From a virus: a DNA stretch of 21,517 nt. The stretch spans positions 1 to 21,517 of the IMG/VR virus record IMGVR_UViG_3300031643_000144; one strand, given 5' to 3'. The notes beneath the pieces are model-generated. The model had not been told where the DNA came from. It worked only from the letters and a program-made list of their open reading frames with translations, and searched no databases. Below are positions 4,647-12,181 of this stretch, in pieces. A program made the position numbers and the translations under genes. Each line of letters starts with the position of its first letter. The stretch's first letter is position 1.

Positions 4647-7114
4647 CAGCCAACCACCCCCAATTTAGCCTCCAATGCCTCTAACCTATCGGAAAGCTCC
4701 TCTAATCCGCCTTGGAGCATACTCAGCCAGCCACCAAGGTCAAGCCTGTCGTGCTCTACTAATCCGTTTGCTTCCTCTTGGGCTTTATCCCTTATAGATT
4801 TAGCCTTATTGATTAGTGCAGTTCTCTCCCCTGGTGTAACTTTATCAGCCTGCTTTGCTCTATTCTCCAACCGTAAAGCACGCTTCTCAGCAGACGCAAT
4901 AACGGATTCCCTTTCTTCTTTAGGGTCTTCAGCTTTTTTAACAACTTCACCAGGGAAACTTGATTTATCATAGACGCCATCCTTATCTGCTTTTACTGAG
5001 AGCAGTTTAGTGAGAGCATTTTCAACCTTCCTAGGGCTGGCTGTGTAGAAGTGATAAGCGTTCATTTCAAGCCAAGCATGGACACCTGTCCCCACATATC
5101 CTGTATGGTCCTCATCTCTAGGCTTAAGCCATTTAGCCAAACTATAAGTTGCCCAGATTTGAGCAAAATATCGTGTGTTATTCCCTACGTATAAATCGTC
5201 ATTATCTTCGGGAATAAGGTCATCCTGAAGTCTGCCACCACTAGAAAAATAGAGGTCATAAACCTGAAGGTCTTTGAATACACCTAAAAGCCACCTGGAG
5301 CCAACAGCACCAATGTTATATCCATCGGTGCTTACTGGGTAAAGTCCCTTACAAACTGTTCTTATCCAAGGGTCAATTCTTAAATAGCCGGTGGTGTCTA
5401 TATAAAGCTGGGCCGCGTGTCCCCCACCAGAATCCTTTAATGTCAGCTTGCCGCCAGTGATTGTTACGCCATTAGTAGCGTCTATATCTACGCCACTTTC
5501 GCTATACCACAAGCCGTCAATAACAGTCTCAGAGGTCAGTTTGAGATGTCCTGCTGATAGGTCAGTTTGTAAAGTTAAGCCATAAGTGCCTGCTTCAGAA
5601 TCAACATAAACTTCGTCAAGGATGACCAGTCCATCAGCGGTTAAAGCTGAACTTTTAACTCTTTGATAAATAACACCTTCAGGAATATCATCTAGGTCAT
5701 TATCGGCTAAATCAAACTTATCAGTGGGGTCATAACCAGCCTTATAATAAACATACTCATCCAGCTTTATCTGGCCGGCATCCAGGTGAAGACTTTTAAC
5801 CCTAGCATAGAGCTCACCATCAGGAAGACTATCAAGATTATCGCCTATCTGGGAGAGGTCAACATTCCCCTCGGGGTCAAGCCAAATCAAATCTATATTG
5901 TCAGCCTGAATATTCTCAGCATAGAGGTTGCCAACTACCAGTCTTTCAAAATAATTTCCAGCCTCAGTGTATGTCTCCAGCTCTTTGAGCATCTTGCGGT
6001 AGCGGAGCATAGCTACCCAGTTACCAAAGCTGAAAGTCATTGACCATTTGCCAGCTCCAAACTTGCGGTGGACATAGCCTAAATTACCAGTCCGTGAATC
6101 ACCCTGTCTCTGGTCGGTTACTTTCACATAATCAAAGAGCTCGGCGCCGACATTCATAGGAACTTCGGCAGCCCCTCTCTCTGACCACATCTCAGCCTTG
6201 GCTATCATTGCCTCAGCTATGCTATTAGCCTGGGCATTGCTTTCCAGCCGAACCTGAATATAGCTAGTTTTCTTTACTTCTTCGGGTAAATCAGCATAGC
6301 CATCAATCTGTGCTGAACCAGAATAAGACGGGTCATCATCTGACCTAGACTTGACAACAACCCTATTGGGGATTACAAGACTGTTTCTAAAGGCCTTACT
6401 GAAAAAGGTATGCCCTGATTCAAGGTTGTATTCGTAATCATAGTCCGTCCCTGTGGTAACAGGTTTTAATATGTGGATTTTGCCATCATCCTCAAATCGT
6501 GGCACATTTGCCGTGAAGTCCAGAACCCTTCTCAAAGCGGCTAATCTAGCCCCGCCGGTATAAACCCTGAAACTGTCTTTAGGTTTATAGGTGTCAGCCA
6601 GAGTGTCATACCCGGCATCCCAGACTACATCAAAAGCCTTGCAATGACTGAAGCAACTCAGGGTAGCCCCAGCAATAGCATTGACTAATGTTTTTACTGT
6701 CTTGGTGTCAGTATCATCAGGAATGTAGTTCGCACTGGCTTCATCCTCAGCCATTAAGTCAGGTATGCCTTCAAGCTCAAGCTCACAGGTCAGCTTGCCC
6801 GGTTGAGAGTTAAATTGCTGGTCTATGACCCAAACAGGAGCAGTAGCCGAATATTTAGCGCCAGCTTTGCCTACTGCCCCATAGCTTATGACGCCTTGAT
6901 AGCCCTTGAGGTCTTTATCATCAAATTCGCCATCACTATTATCCAAGACAATGGTAGCCCGATGTGAATATAATTCCTCATTGTGGCTGGAAGGCAATAT
7001 CCTATCCTGTTCATAGGTATAAGTATTCTCGCCTTCAGTGAGGACAATCTTATATATAGCCTCTATACTTTTTGCTTTTTGGGCATCTTCTAAAGTTGAG
7101 GATAAACTTCTCAT
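4643..7114 (-). CDS. Large tail hub/fibre protein (823 aa)
   Basis: Residues about 1-370 look like a tail hub or baseplate protein: beta-rich, with DNSDGEFDD, a helical region 137-200, and a closing DYVKVTD...GKWSMTFSFG pattern as seen in gp27-like hubs. Residues 417-460 and 466-509 are two copies of one module (LPDGELYARVKS and IPEGVIYQRVKS). Residues about 510-600 are beta-helix-like (GVTITGGKLTL). Residues 600-660 have fibre-like repeats (NIGAVGSRW, LYVGNNTRYF). The C-terminal 130 residues are charged and helical, ending in a coiled coil (LEELSDRLEALEAKL), perhaps a trimerisation or chaperone segment. The likely role is host contact at the tail tip. The ATG overlaps the stop of the 104-residue gene (TAATG). 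Confidence 0.75.
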   Translation of the reverse strand: MRSLSSTLEDAQKAKSIEAIYKIVLTEGENTYTYEQDRILPSSHNEELYSHRATIVLDNSDGEFDDKDLKGYQGVISYGAVGKAGAKYSATAPVWVIDQQFNSQPGKLTCELELEGIPDLMAEDEASANYIPDDTDTKTVKTLVNAIAGATLSCFSHCKAFDVVWDAGYDTLADTYKPKDSFRVYTGGARLAALRRVLDFTANVPRFEDDGKIHILKPVTTGTDYDYEYNLESGHTFFSKAFRNSLVIPNRVVVKSRSDDDPSYSGSAQIDGYADLPEEVKKTSYIQVRLESNAQANSIAEAMIAKAEMWSERGAAEVPMNVGAELFDYVKVTDQRQGDSRTGNLGYVHRKFGAGKWSMTFSFGNWVAMLRYRKMLKELETYTEAGNYFERLVVGNLYAENIQADNIDLIWLDPEGNVDLSQIGDNLDSLPDGELYARVKSLHLDAGQIKLDEYVYYKAGYDPTDKFDLADNDLDDIPEGVIYQRVKSSALTADGLVILDEVYVDSEAGTYGLTLQTDLSAGHLKLTSETVIDGLWYSESGVDIDATNGVTITGGKLTLKDSGGGHAAQLYIDTTGYLRIDPWIRTVCKGLYPVSTDGYNIGAVGSRWLLGVFKDLQVYDLYFSSGGRLQDDLIPEDNDDLYVGNNTRYFAQIWATYSLAKWLKPRDEDHTGYVGTGVHAWLEMNAYHFYTASPRKVENALTKLLSVKADKDGVYDKSSFPGEVVKKAEDPKEERESVIASAEKRALRLENRAKQADKVTPGERTALINKAKSIRDKAQEEANGLVEHDRLDLGGWLSMLQGGLEELSDRLEALEAKLGVVGW
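5588..5866 (-). repeat. Duplicated 44-residue module in the hub/fibre protein
   Basis: Codons 417-460 and 466-509 of the hub/fibre gene encode two related modules: NVDLSQIGDNLDSLPDGELY followed by ARVKSLHLDAGQIKLDE, and KFDLADNDLDDIPEGVIYQR followed by VKSSALTADGLVILDE. The repeat is clear at protein level and probably forms the neck between hub and fibre. Confidence 0.7.
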
Positions 7115-7428
7115 TACGTCAGCTTAAAACTCCCGTATTGTGTATTCTTCTTTGCCCCAGCCCCACTCCCATCAACAGACTGGCAGCAATAATGCCACCA
7201 CCCGGGCTCATCATCCTCTTGACTGGCATAGTAATAGACATATTTACCAGTCTCAGGTTCAGTCGCATGCTTCGCCATAGCTTCATCTTCAGCCTTCACT
7301 ACTCTCTTGGGATTTTTGAGGAAAATGAGAGTAACACCTGCACTTGGGTCCATAAATCCCCCTGCTGCATTTCTGACTTCCCCCCAGACAGGGACTGTAT
7401 CTCCTCTTTGGAACACCTCAGTTGTCAC
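7114..7428 (-). CDS. Small beta-sandwich tail protein (104 aa)
   Basis: The start is GTG at 7428, after an AGGTG site, overlapping the previous TGA. The product opens with FQRGDTVPVWGEVRNAAGGF, typical of Ig-like or fibre-adaptor beta domains in phage structural proteins. It continues with a GKYVYYYASQEDDEPGWWHY core, so it is probably one beta sandwich. It lies between a run of similar small beta proteins and the hub/fibre gene, which suggests a fibre or baseplate decoration role. I cannot name the family precisely. Confidence 0.6.
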   Translation of the reverse strand: MTTEVFQRGDTVPVWGEVRNAAGGFMDPSAGVTLIFLKNPKRVVKAEDEAMAKHATEPETGKYVYYYASQEDDEPGWWHYCCQSVDGSGAGAKKNTQYGSFKLT

Positions 7429-7592
7429 AGCTTCACCTCCGAAGTATATACTCTTAATTGATGAGGACTCTGTGTGTATAGGGATAACTTCATTATCACG
7501 CCTGCCATGCCCGAATAGAACAAGCCAGTCCAGTTAAACATAGCCCCAAGGCTGTGATAGCTTTGCTGTCGAGCAGACCAATCTATTATCAC
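7425..7592 (-). CDS. Small hypothetical protein between tail genes (55 aa)
   Basis: A GTG at 7592 is preceded by AAGGGAG at six bases, just after the stop of the 193-residue gene. The frame runs to a TGA that overlaps the GTG of the next gene. This fills an otherwise empty 175-base gap and couples the neighbours. The product begins MIIDWSARQQSYHSLGAMFN and contains a weakly hydrophobic middle (TGLFYSGMAGVIMKLSLY). An internal ATG would give 38 residues. The family is unknown. Start signal and coupling are good, but the short length keeps confidence moderate. Confidence 0.5.
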   Translation of the reverse strand: MIIDWSARQQSYHSLGAMFNWTGLFYSGMAGVIMKLSLYTQSPHQLRVYTSEVKL

Positions 7593-7603
7593 AATTAACT
7601 CCC

Positions 7604-8185
7604 TTAGCCAGAAGTCAGAATAGTAACTGTTCTCTGGTCGCAGTCCGTTTCGGTGAACTTCAGGGCTATGACATCAGCGTTCATCTCAGCCTGTATTAGG
7701 TCAATCTTATAGACACCATTGCCAACTTCAGCTACAGACTGGTCGCAACTAGCAAATGCCCCACCATCCTTTGAGATTTCAGCAGTGATTGTCTTACCTG
7801 TGGCCGGGGTAACATGGTCGGACTTCAGAATCATCAGAAATGCAAAGTTGCTTAATGCCACATTCTTAGGAATACCAGATGGCAGAACATCCGTCTTGGC
7901 TTTGATGGCAGCGATATTCCCACCTGCTTCAGGAGCTAATTCAGTAACCCTGAACACTCCACTTGCCTTGGCTACACCCCCTTCATAGAACGCTCCCAGG
8001 TAAGTGCCAACAGAAGCGAAGTTGTAGTCAAGGTAATATAAGCCCAGTTCAACTTCAGTAAAGGTCTGTAAATCACTTTTTACCAGAGTTGGACTCCAGA
8101 TATATGCTGTGACTGTCAAGCCAGCAGCAAAGCCTACAGACCTATACACAATTCTATTAGTGCCTGTGGTATAAAGCTCAGCCAT
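7604..8185 (-). CDS. Tail/fibre protein with paired beta domains (193 aa)
   Basis: The product has two parts. The N-terminal domain (about 1-80) runs from IVYRSVGFAAGLTVTAYIWS to GVFRVTEL. After a linker (GGNIAAIKAKTDVLPSGIPK), a C-terminal domain contains KTITAEISKDGGAFASCDQS, then GNGVYKIDL, IQAEMNADVIALKFTETD. The C-terminal domain matches the 125-residue neighbour (ASTDGGAFANL, VAVKITLSTAEMNGDNIVVT). These resemble baseplate/fibre beta domains common in phages. It is probably structural, at the tail or host-contact device. The ATG at 8185 has an AGGAG site upstream. Confidence 0.65.
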   Translation of the reverse strand: MAELYTTGTNRIVYRSVGFAAGLTVTAYIWSPTLVKSDLQTFTEVELGLYYLDYNFASVGTYLGAFYEGGVAKASGVFRVTELAPEAGGNIAAIKAKTDVLPSGIPKNVALSNFAFLMILKSDHVTPATGKTITAEISKDGGAFASCDQSVAEVGNGVYKIDLIQAEMNADVIALKFTETDCDQRTVTILTSG

Positions 8186-8203
8186 TTCTTACTCCTGTTA
8201 TTT

Positions 8204-8917
8204 CTATCCAACCATTGCTGGAGCACTTACAGCATCAATAGCTGTCTTGAGTGCTCCCAAGCCATCCGTTGCGTTATCAAGGTCGGTCTGGATGCCATCC
8301 ACAACTGTATCAATGATGTCCTGTTTGGCTTCGGTAGCTGCATTGTCTGTTCCTCGCATTGCAGTGGTAGGAATAGCATCAATAAGCGTCTTTATAGCAC
8401 TGAGACCATAGGTGACATGGCTGACTACTGCATAGCCGTCTCCAGTCTGTGCAGTATGCCCTGTCAGAGCGGTTACTGTGGCTACAGCATCGGTCGCTGG
8501 GTCAAAGTCATTCAGGGCAACAACCGCTGCCTTAACCCCCGACTCAGCATCAAGAATGACTTTCATGGCTGCCAAGTCACCATCGCCAGCAGCCTTGATT
8601 AGAGTGTCTATCGCAGCTACAGTGTCACCAACAGAGTCCAAATCGTGACCAGCCACAGCAAAGGCTTTGACCACCTCACCATTGCTGTCGGTAGTGTTTT
8701 TCATTACGGTTATCCACTCACCTTCAGCATCAGGAGTAAAGGTAGCATAATACCTTCCCGTGGCAGCCACCTCTGTCATTGCTGCAACACATTTAGCCTC
8801 ATCCTTGGCGTGTGCCTCGTCATAGACATCCATTGTGACTGTCTTGCCAGTTGCACAAGCAACTGCCTGATAGACTACTATGATTGCTACTCCACTTTTA
8901 TAAGTTCCTGCTGCCAT
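8204..8917 (-). CDS. Tail/fibre protein, beta domain plus helical repeats (237 aa)
   Basis: The N-terminal domain (about 1-90) starts MAAGTYKSGVAIIVVYQAVA and resembles the first domain of the 193-residue neighbour (GKTVTMDVYD, ATGRYYATFTPD). The rest is an Ala/Asp/Thr-rich helical region with loosely repeated units (VAAIDTLIKAAG, LSAIKTLIDAIP, LGALKTAIDAVS), probably a trimeric coiled stalk. It has an AGGAGG ribosome binding site and lies between related proteins. The likely role is a fibre or baseplate part; specificity is unknown. Confidence 0.65.
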   Translation of the reverse strand: MAAGTYKSGVAIIVVYQAVACATGKTVTMDVYDEAHAKDEAKCVAAMTEVAATGRYYATFTPDAEGEWITVMKNTTDSNGEVVKAFAVAGHDLDSVGDTVAAIDTLIKAAGDGDLAAMKVILDAESGVKAAVVALNDFDPATDAVATVTALTGHTAQTGDGYAVVSHVTYGLSAIKTLIDAIPTTAMRGTDNAATEAKQDIIDTVVDGIQTDLDNATDGLGALKTAIDAVSAPAMVG

Positions 8918-8994
8918 TTCGTTCCTCCTATTTTTTATTTTCTATATAAAATGCCCAAGATTTTCATCCTGAGCGTGTGAAAGGGAAATTAAAA

Positions 8995-9372
8995 CTAGCC
9001 CTTTTGAGCTTCAGGTAATTTAGCGTTAATATCATCAGCTACTGTATCTGTAGAGTCTAGGCTTTGTGCTGAGGTCTGGATATTGATGAAGAGGTCGCAC
9101 CACTCCGCGCCCGCAGCATCTATACAGGTAACAACAATGTTATCTCCATTCATCTCAGCGGTTGACAATGTAATCTTAACGGCAACACCGGCATCAGGGT
9201 CAACATCGGGTAAAGTAGCTAGATTGGCAAAGGCTCCACCATCAGTTGATGCCTTAAAATCTCCAGCAGCTATCGTAGGATTAGCTTGTAATAGCTTGGT
9301 GTCGGCTTGAGAGAATAGCCCAACATAGAAAATATAACTTACGCCTTTTTGTGGTGGAATCATAGTCGCCAT
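8995..9372 (-). CDS. Single-domain tail/fibre protein (125 aa)
   Basis: The product starts MATMIPPQKGVSYIFYVGLF and carries one beta domain whose core (DFKASTDGGAFANLATLPDV, then VAVKITLSTAEMNGDNIVVT) is a paralogue of the C-terminal domain of the 193-residue protein. Similar domains are common in phage tail or baseplate proteins of environmental phages. A short tail (SLDSTDTVADDINAKLPEAQ) ends it. AGGAGGAAG precedes the ATG at 9372, inside the end of the previous gene. The role is structural; the exact place in the virion is unknown. Confidence 0.65.
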   Translation of the reverse strand: MATMIPPQKGVSYIFYVGLFSQADTKLLQANPTIAAGDFKASTDGGAFANLATLPDVDPDAGVAVKITLSTAEMNGDNIVVTCIDAAGAEWCDLFINIQTSAQSLDSTDTVADDINAKLPEAQKG

Positions 9373-10359
9373 TTATCTTCCTCCTGTGGTTAGGATATTT
9401 AGACCGAATGGATTATGTAATTGATAGAGTGCACCTATTCCTGCTGCTGGTGCTTCTTCTGCCGTTGAATACCCAACAACAAAGAAGTCAACATTAAGGT
9501 CTTCTATTTGACCTTCTATAACGCGGTTGGCATCACATTTAACTATAGCCCAGGTATGTAAATTAGCGTCTTCATAAATGTCAGCGTGTCCACCACTTTG
9601 CCCTTCTTCACGCAACCCATATTTATCTTCAATAGAGGTAACAACTTCTATAATGCCCATATTAGCACCAGCTGGCAAAGCTGCTAGGTTTATATACAAG
9701 TCAGCAGTGGCCAAGCTTACATCATCAGCGTTGGTATTAAATGTGCATCCATCAGTAATGTAACCAACTAGGAAGAAATCACTGTCGGTGGTTTCTATAT
9801 AACCTTCGCATATCTGTGATGCGTCACAACCGATGATAGCACCGAAGCAATAATGGAGAGGGGCATCAAAATGTCTGTCATCTGAACTGCCATTTTTTCG
9901 CAAGCCGAACTGGTCAAAACTAACACCACCTTCAACTTCCCATATAAGCCCTATAGCACTAGGAGCTTCGGTGGAGCAATCAATGGGTGTCCAAGTATCT
10001 TCAACGCCAAGGGACATATCATCAGCGTTAGTCTTGAAGGTTACACCAGCCATAGTGTAGCCTACGACATAAATGTCAATATCGGTGGTGCTTTCAACAT
10101 AGGCTTCAAAATACCTACTGGCATCAACGCCTATCATTGCCCAAAAGTGGGCACGGGCGCATATATCTGAGTGCCTGTCATCCGTAGAGCCAGGTTTGCG
10201 GATACCAAAATATCTATCCCAGCTGACATTGCATTCAATATGCAGAATTACACCAGTAGCATTTGCTGGCACACTACCACTGGCATCCATAGTCTCCCAG
10301 TCATTAGCCCCCCCAGGGACTATCTCAGTTGGTGTTATTGGATAGAAGGTTTGAGCCAT
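9373..10359 (-). CDS. Virion protein of three tandem beta repeats (328 aa)
   Basis: Three copies of a roughly 98-residue unit make up nearly the whole protein. They are marked by FGIRKPGSTDDRH (51-63), FGLRKNGSSDDRH (151-163) and YGLREEGQSGGH (247-258). Each is followed by a CDA/VDA turn, a glutamate-rich strand (EAYVES, EGYIET, EGQIED) and a closing VVGYT/LVGYI/VVGYS. The last 30 residues are Gly/Ala-rich and not repeated. I do not recognise a named family. The build suits a tail-surface or fibre protein, possibly one that forms a pseudo-trimer from one chain. Its ATG overlaps the stop of the 116-residue gene (TAATG), with AAGGAG upstream. Confidence 0.7.
   Translation of the reverse strand: MAQTFYPITPTEIVPGGANDWETMDASGSVPANATGVILHIECNVSWDRYFGIRKPGSTDDRHSDICARAHFWAMIGVDASRYFEAYVESTTDIDIYVVGYTMAGVTFKTNADDMSLGVEDTWTPIDCSTEAPSAIGLIWEVEGGVSFDQFGLRKNGSSDDRHFDAPLHYCFGAIIGCDASQICEGYIETTDSDFFLVGYITDGCTFNTNADDVSLATADLYINLAALPAGANMGIIEVVTSIEDKYGLREEGQSGGHADIYEDANLHTWAIVKCDANRVIEGQIEDLNVDFFVVGYSTAEEAPAAGIGALYQLHNPFGLNILTTGGR
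9466..10272 (-). repeat. Three tandem ~98-residue repeats in the 328-aa protein
   Basis: Codons about 30-298 encode three related units spaced 96-100 residues apart. The signature [FY]GxRxxG precedes DDRH or GGH, and the unit ends in VGY. The last copy is the most divergent and has lost the DDRH motif. Confidence 0.75.
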
Positions 10360-10709
10360 TATAGCTCCTTAATCACGAGTTTCTCTTTGACTTCAAGTAG
10401 TGGTTTCTTAAGCTCAGTTCTGATAAGGTTCGCTTCCTCAATTTGCCCTGCTAGACCTGTCTCAGCCTCAGCTAGTTGTTGTTCAGGAGTAACCTCCTCA
10501 TATAAACCCTGAGATATAGCCCAGTCCTTGTAGATGTGCCAGAGGACAGATTTCTGCTCTCTGTAAGCTTCCTGAGTTATCTCGTCTTTCTTCCAAGACA
10601 CAGTGAGGTTTTGGACAGCAATCTCATACTCGCTGTCCTTTTGGAGCTTGGCTTGAAACTGAGGTTTAGTTAGTCTGTGCGGAGCTATTTGTCTAAAAAC
10701 GGTCTCCAT
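10359..10709 (-). CDS. Helical hypothetical protein between tail genes (116 aa)
   Basis: The product is charged and mostly helical (QFQAKLQKDSEYEIAVQNLT; later AEAETGLAGQIEEANLIRTE), without membrane or signal segments. It follows the 392-residue repeat protein by one base and overlaps the start of the 328-residue protein. I do not recognise the family. A chaperone or assembly factor for the adjacent fibre proteins is a reasonable guess from its size, helical content and position, but nothing specific in the sequence proves it. Confidence 0.6.
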   Translation of the reverse strand: METVFRQIAPHRLTKPQFQAKLQKDSEYEIAVQNLTVSWKKDEITQEAYREQKSVLWHIYKDWAISQGLYEEVTPEQQLAEAETGLAGQIEEANLIRTELKKPLLEVKEKLVIKEL

Positions 10710-10710
10710 A

Positions 10711-11889
10711 TCATTTCTCCTCTGTATAGACTATTAAATTATGATGTTTTTTAGCATACAGATTAAGTTTCATATCCCTACCAACCGTACCTATTAGCTG
10801 GACAATCTCACTACCCTCTCCGCTATCTACTAGCTTTCTGAGATAACTCAGGACTTCATCCACACCTTGCCCGGTATCGGAAGCAACTATAGCCGTTAGT
10901 AAGATAATAGCTTCTGTAGCCACACCACTGTCCGACCTAGCTAATAGACTTGCCAAGGTTGAAGCATCTACACCGCCCCCGACATCAGACGAATACTTAG
11001 GCTCTCCCAGTATACGCAGTAGGCTACTCTCAATGCCTGAGCCAACCTCACTTGCCAATACTGGGCGGTCGCCAAACTTAGAGGCTTCAACACCATAGCC
11101 ATACTCTGTAAATACCCTATCAAGTAAGCCTAGAATCGTATCACTGCCACTGCCGTTGTCTGATTTAAGTAAAGTTGCCAGCAGTGTCGACAAAGCATCA
11201 GTTCCCGAACCAACATCTGAGGAAGTCTTTATACCAGTATAAACAGTGCTAGCCTCAATACCAGAGCCAGCTTGAGCTAAGGTTATAAGCCTGCCAATTA
11301 TAGCTTCTACTCCAGAGCCAACATCGGGTAAGGTTATACCTCTGGCTGGCATAGCTTCCACACCACTTCCTGTTTCACTTCTAGCATAAGTGGCTAGGGG
11401 ATTGCCTGTTTTCTTAGCATCTGCTCCTGAGCCTGTGTCAGAGGAGGTCTTGGCAGTTACTGCTACTAATTTCAAAACTTGAAGAGATATAGTCCCTAGA
11501 TTTTCGGAACTCCAACTGGCAATTGTGGTTGTTCCTGTAACCTCTCCCGCCTTGTATTTGTCTTGCACACCTGCTAAATAACACACTTCAAGGTTAGATA
11601 CAGATGTATAAAAGCCTACAATATCCCCAACTTCCACATCTATACTACAGTTAAAGGTATTGAGACCCACAACGGCAGTCTGGGCATCAGTAGCTATAAG
11701 TAAATAATTGCTGCCAGATACCCTAAATACCTTTAGTTTTATAGCCCCTGCCTCAGTTGTATATATCTTCCATTGGCTTATTGTGCAGGTCTCAGTGATG
11801 GTAGCAATAGGAAGCATATATGTATATTGACTGGTTAAGGACTCGGCACGTGTAACAGGGTCATACCCACCTACAGCTACATAAGACAT
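10711..11889 (-). CDS. Virion protein with twelve Gly-Ser-Gly repeats (392 aa)
   Basis: Residues about 1-145 look like a beta sandwich (QWKIYTTEAGAIKLKVFRVS, DIVGFYTSVSN), of a kind seen in phage fibre and carbohydrate-binding proteins. Residues 150-360 are twelve short repeats of 17-21 residues with consensus S-D-x-G-S-G-x-[DE]-A, such as SDTGSGADA, SETGSGVEA and SDVGSGTDA. A basic 30-residue tail follows (KLNLYAKKHHNLIVYTEE). The regular acidic/glycine spacing suggests a beta-solenoid or Ca-binding roll, which is inference. It starts 12 bases inside the end of the 35-residue gene with a good AAGGAG site. It is probably a tail or fibre protein. Confidence 0.75.
   Translation of the reverse strand: MSYVAVGGYDPVTRAESLTSQYTYMLPIATITETCTISQWKIYTTEAGAIKLKVFRVSGSNYLLIATDAQTAVVGLNTFNCSIDVEVGDIVGFYTSVSNLEVCYLAGVQDKYKAGEVTGTTTIASWSSENLGTISLQVLKLVAVTAKTSSDTGSGADAKKTGNPLATYARSETGSGVEAMPARGITLPDVGSGVEAIIGRLITLAQAGSGIEASTVYTGIKTSSDVGSGTDALSTLLATLLKSDNGSGSDTILGLLDRVFTEYGYGVEASKFGDRPVLASEVGSGIESSLLRILGEPKYSSDVGGGVDASTLASLLARSDSGVATEAIILLTAIVASDTGQGVDEVLSYLRKLVDSGEGSEIVQLIGTVGRDMKLNLYAKKHHNLIVYTEEK
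10801..11442 (-). repeat. Twelve-copy S-D-x-G-S-G repeat
   Basis: The conserved glycine of each copy falls at residues 153, 174, 191, 208, 227, 246, 264, 283, 304, 322, 340 and 357, a step of 17-21 residues. Early copies keep GSG and the acidic pair; the last three drift (SGVA, TGQG, SGEG). Confidence 0.8.
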
Positions 11890-11984
11890 ACTTTCTCCTT
11901 ATCCCAGTTCGCACCACCAGCCCCACTCTTTTTTAGTTGGGTTGCATCCCCAGTAGCATTTGGTCTTAATATTTCAGTAGCCAT
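11877..11984 (-). CDS. Tiny protein resembling an N-terminus of virion proteins (35 aa)
   Basis: AAGGAG precedes an ATG at 11984 that directly follows the stop of the upstream membrane gene. The frame ends in TAG, overlapping the start of the 392-residue gene by 13 bases. The product is MATEILRPNATGDATQLKKS followed by GAGGANWDKEKVCLM. From memory, the opening MATExxRPNAxGD with a later WDK is typical of the first residues of larger phage structural proteins. This may therefore be a detached N-terminus of the 392-residue protein, now separately translated. It could also be a true small gene. The start and coupling signals are good. Confidence 0.55.
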   Translation of the reverse strand: MATEILRPNATGDATQLKKSGAGGANWDKEKVCLM

Positions 11985-12170
11985 CTATCTCCTTATCATC
12001 ATATATATCCCAAAACCTAAAACACCTGCCATCAAGACTATCTCAGAGCATAGCCATAATCTGTTCGGCTCTTGAATATAAAATCGCCCCAGTCTCCATA
12101 TACAAGACAGATGCCACAACAGGATTCCAGACATAACTATGACTAGGGTGTAGGCTATTCTCTTCAGCAT
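11985..12170 (-). CDS. Small two-helix membrane protein in the tail region (61 aa)
   Basis: I chose the ATG at 12170 (MLKRIAYTLVIVMSG) because AGGGG lies just upstream. A further start at 12215 would overlap the previous gene. The product has two membrane helices (about residues 5-22 and 40-58) separated by a basic/aromatic loop (RLGRFYIQEPNRLW), and ends in RR. The stop is directly followed by the next ATG. A membrane protein among tail genes, away from the lysis cassette, is unusual; it could be a second holin-like protein. The family is not recognised. Confidence 0.6.
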   Translation of the reverse strand: MLKRIAYTLVIVMSGILLWHLSCIWRLGRFYIQEPNRLWLCSEIVLMAGVLGFGIYMMIRR

Positions 12171-12181
12171 TAAGCCCCCTA

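Noticed and set aside
8935-8967. Ten-codon leftward ORF between the 125- and 237-residue genes
   Set aside because: Very short, with weak start context and low-complexity AT-rich sequence; most likely leader sequence for the AGGAGG site that follows.
10801-11442. CRISPR-like array
   Set aside because: The periodicity is of codons in a protein repeat (51-63 bases, degenerate at DNA level) and not of identical DNA repeats with unique spacers.
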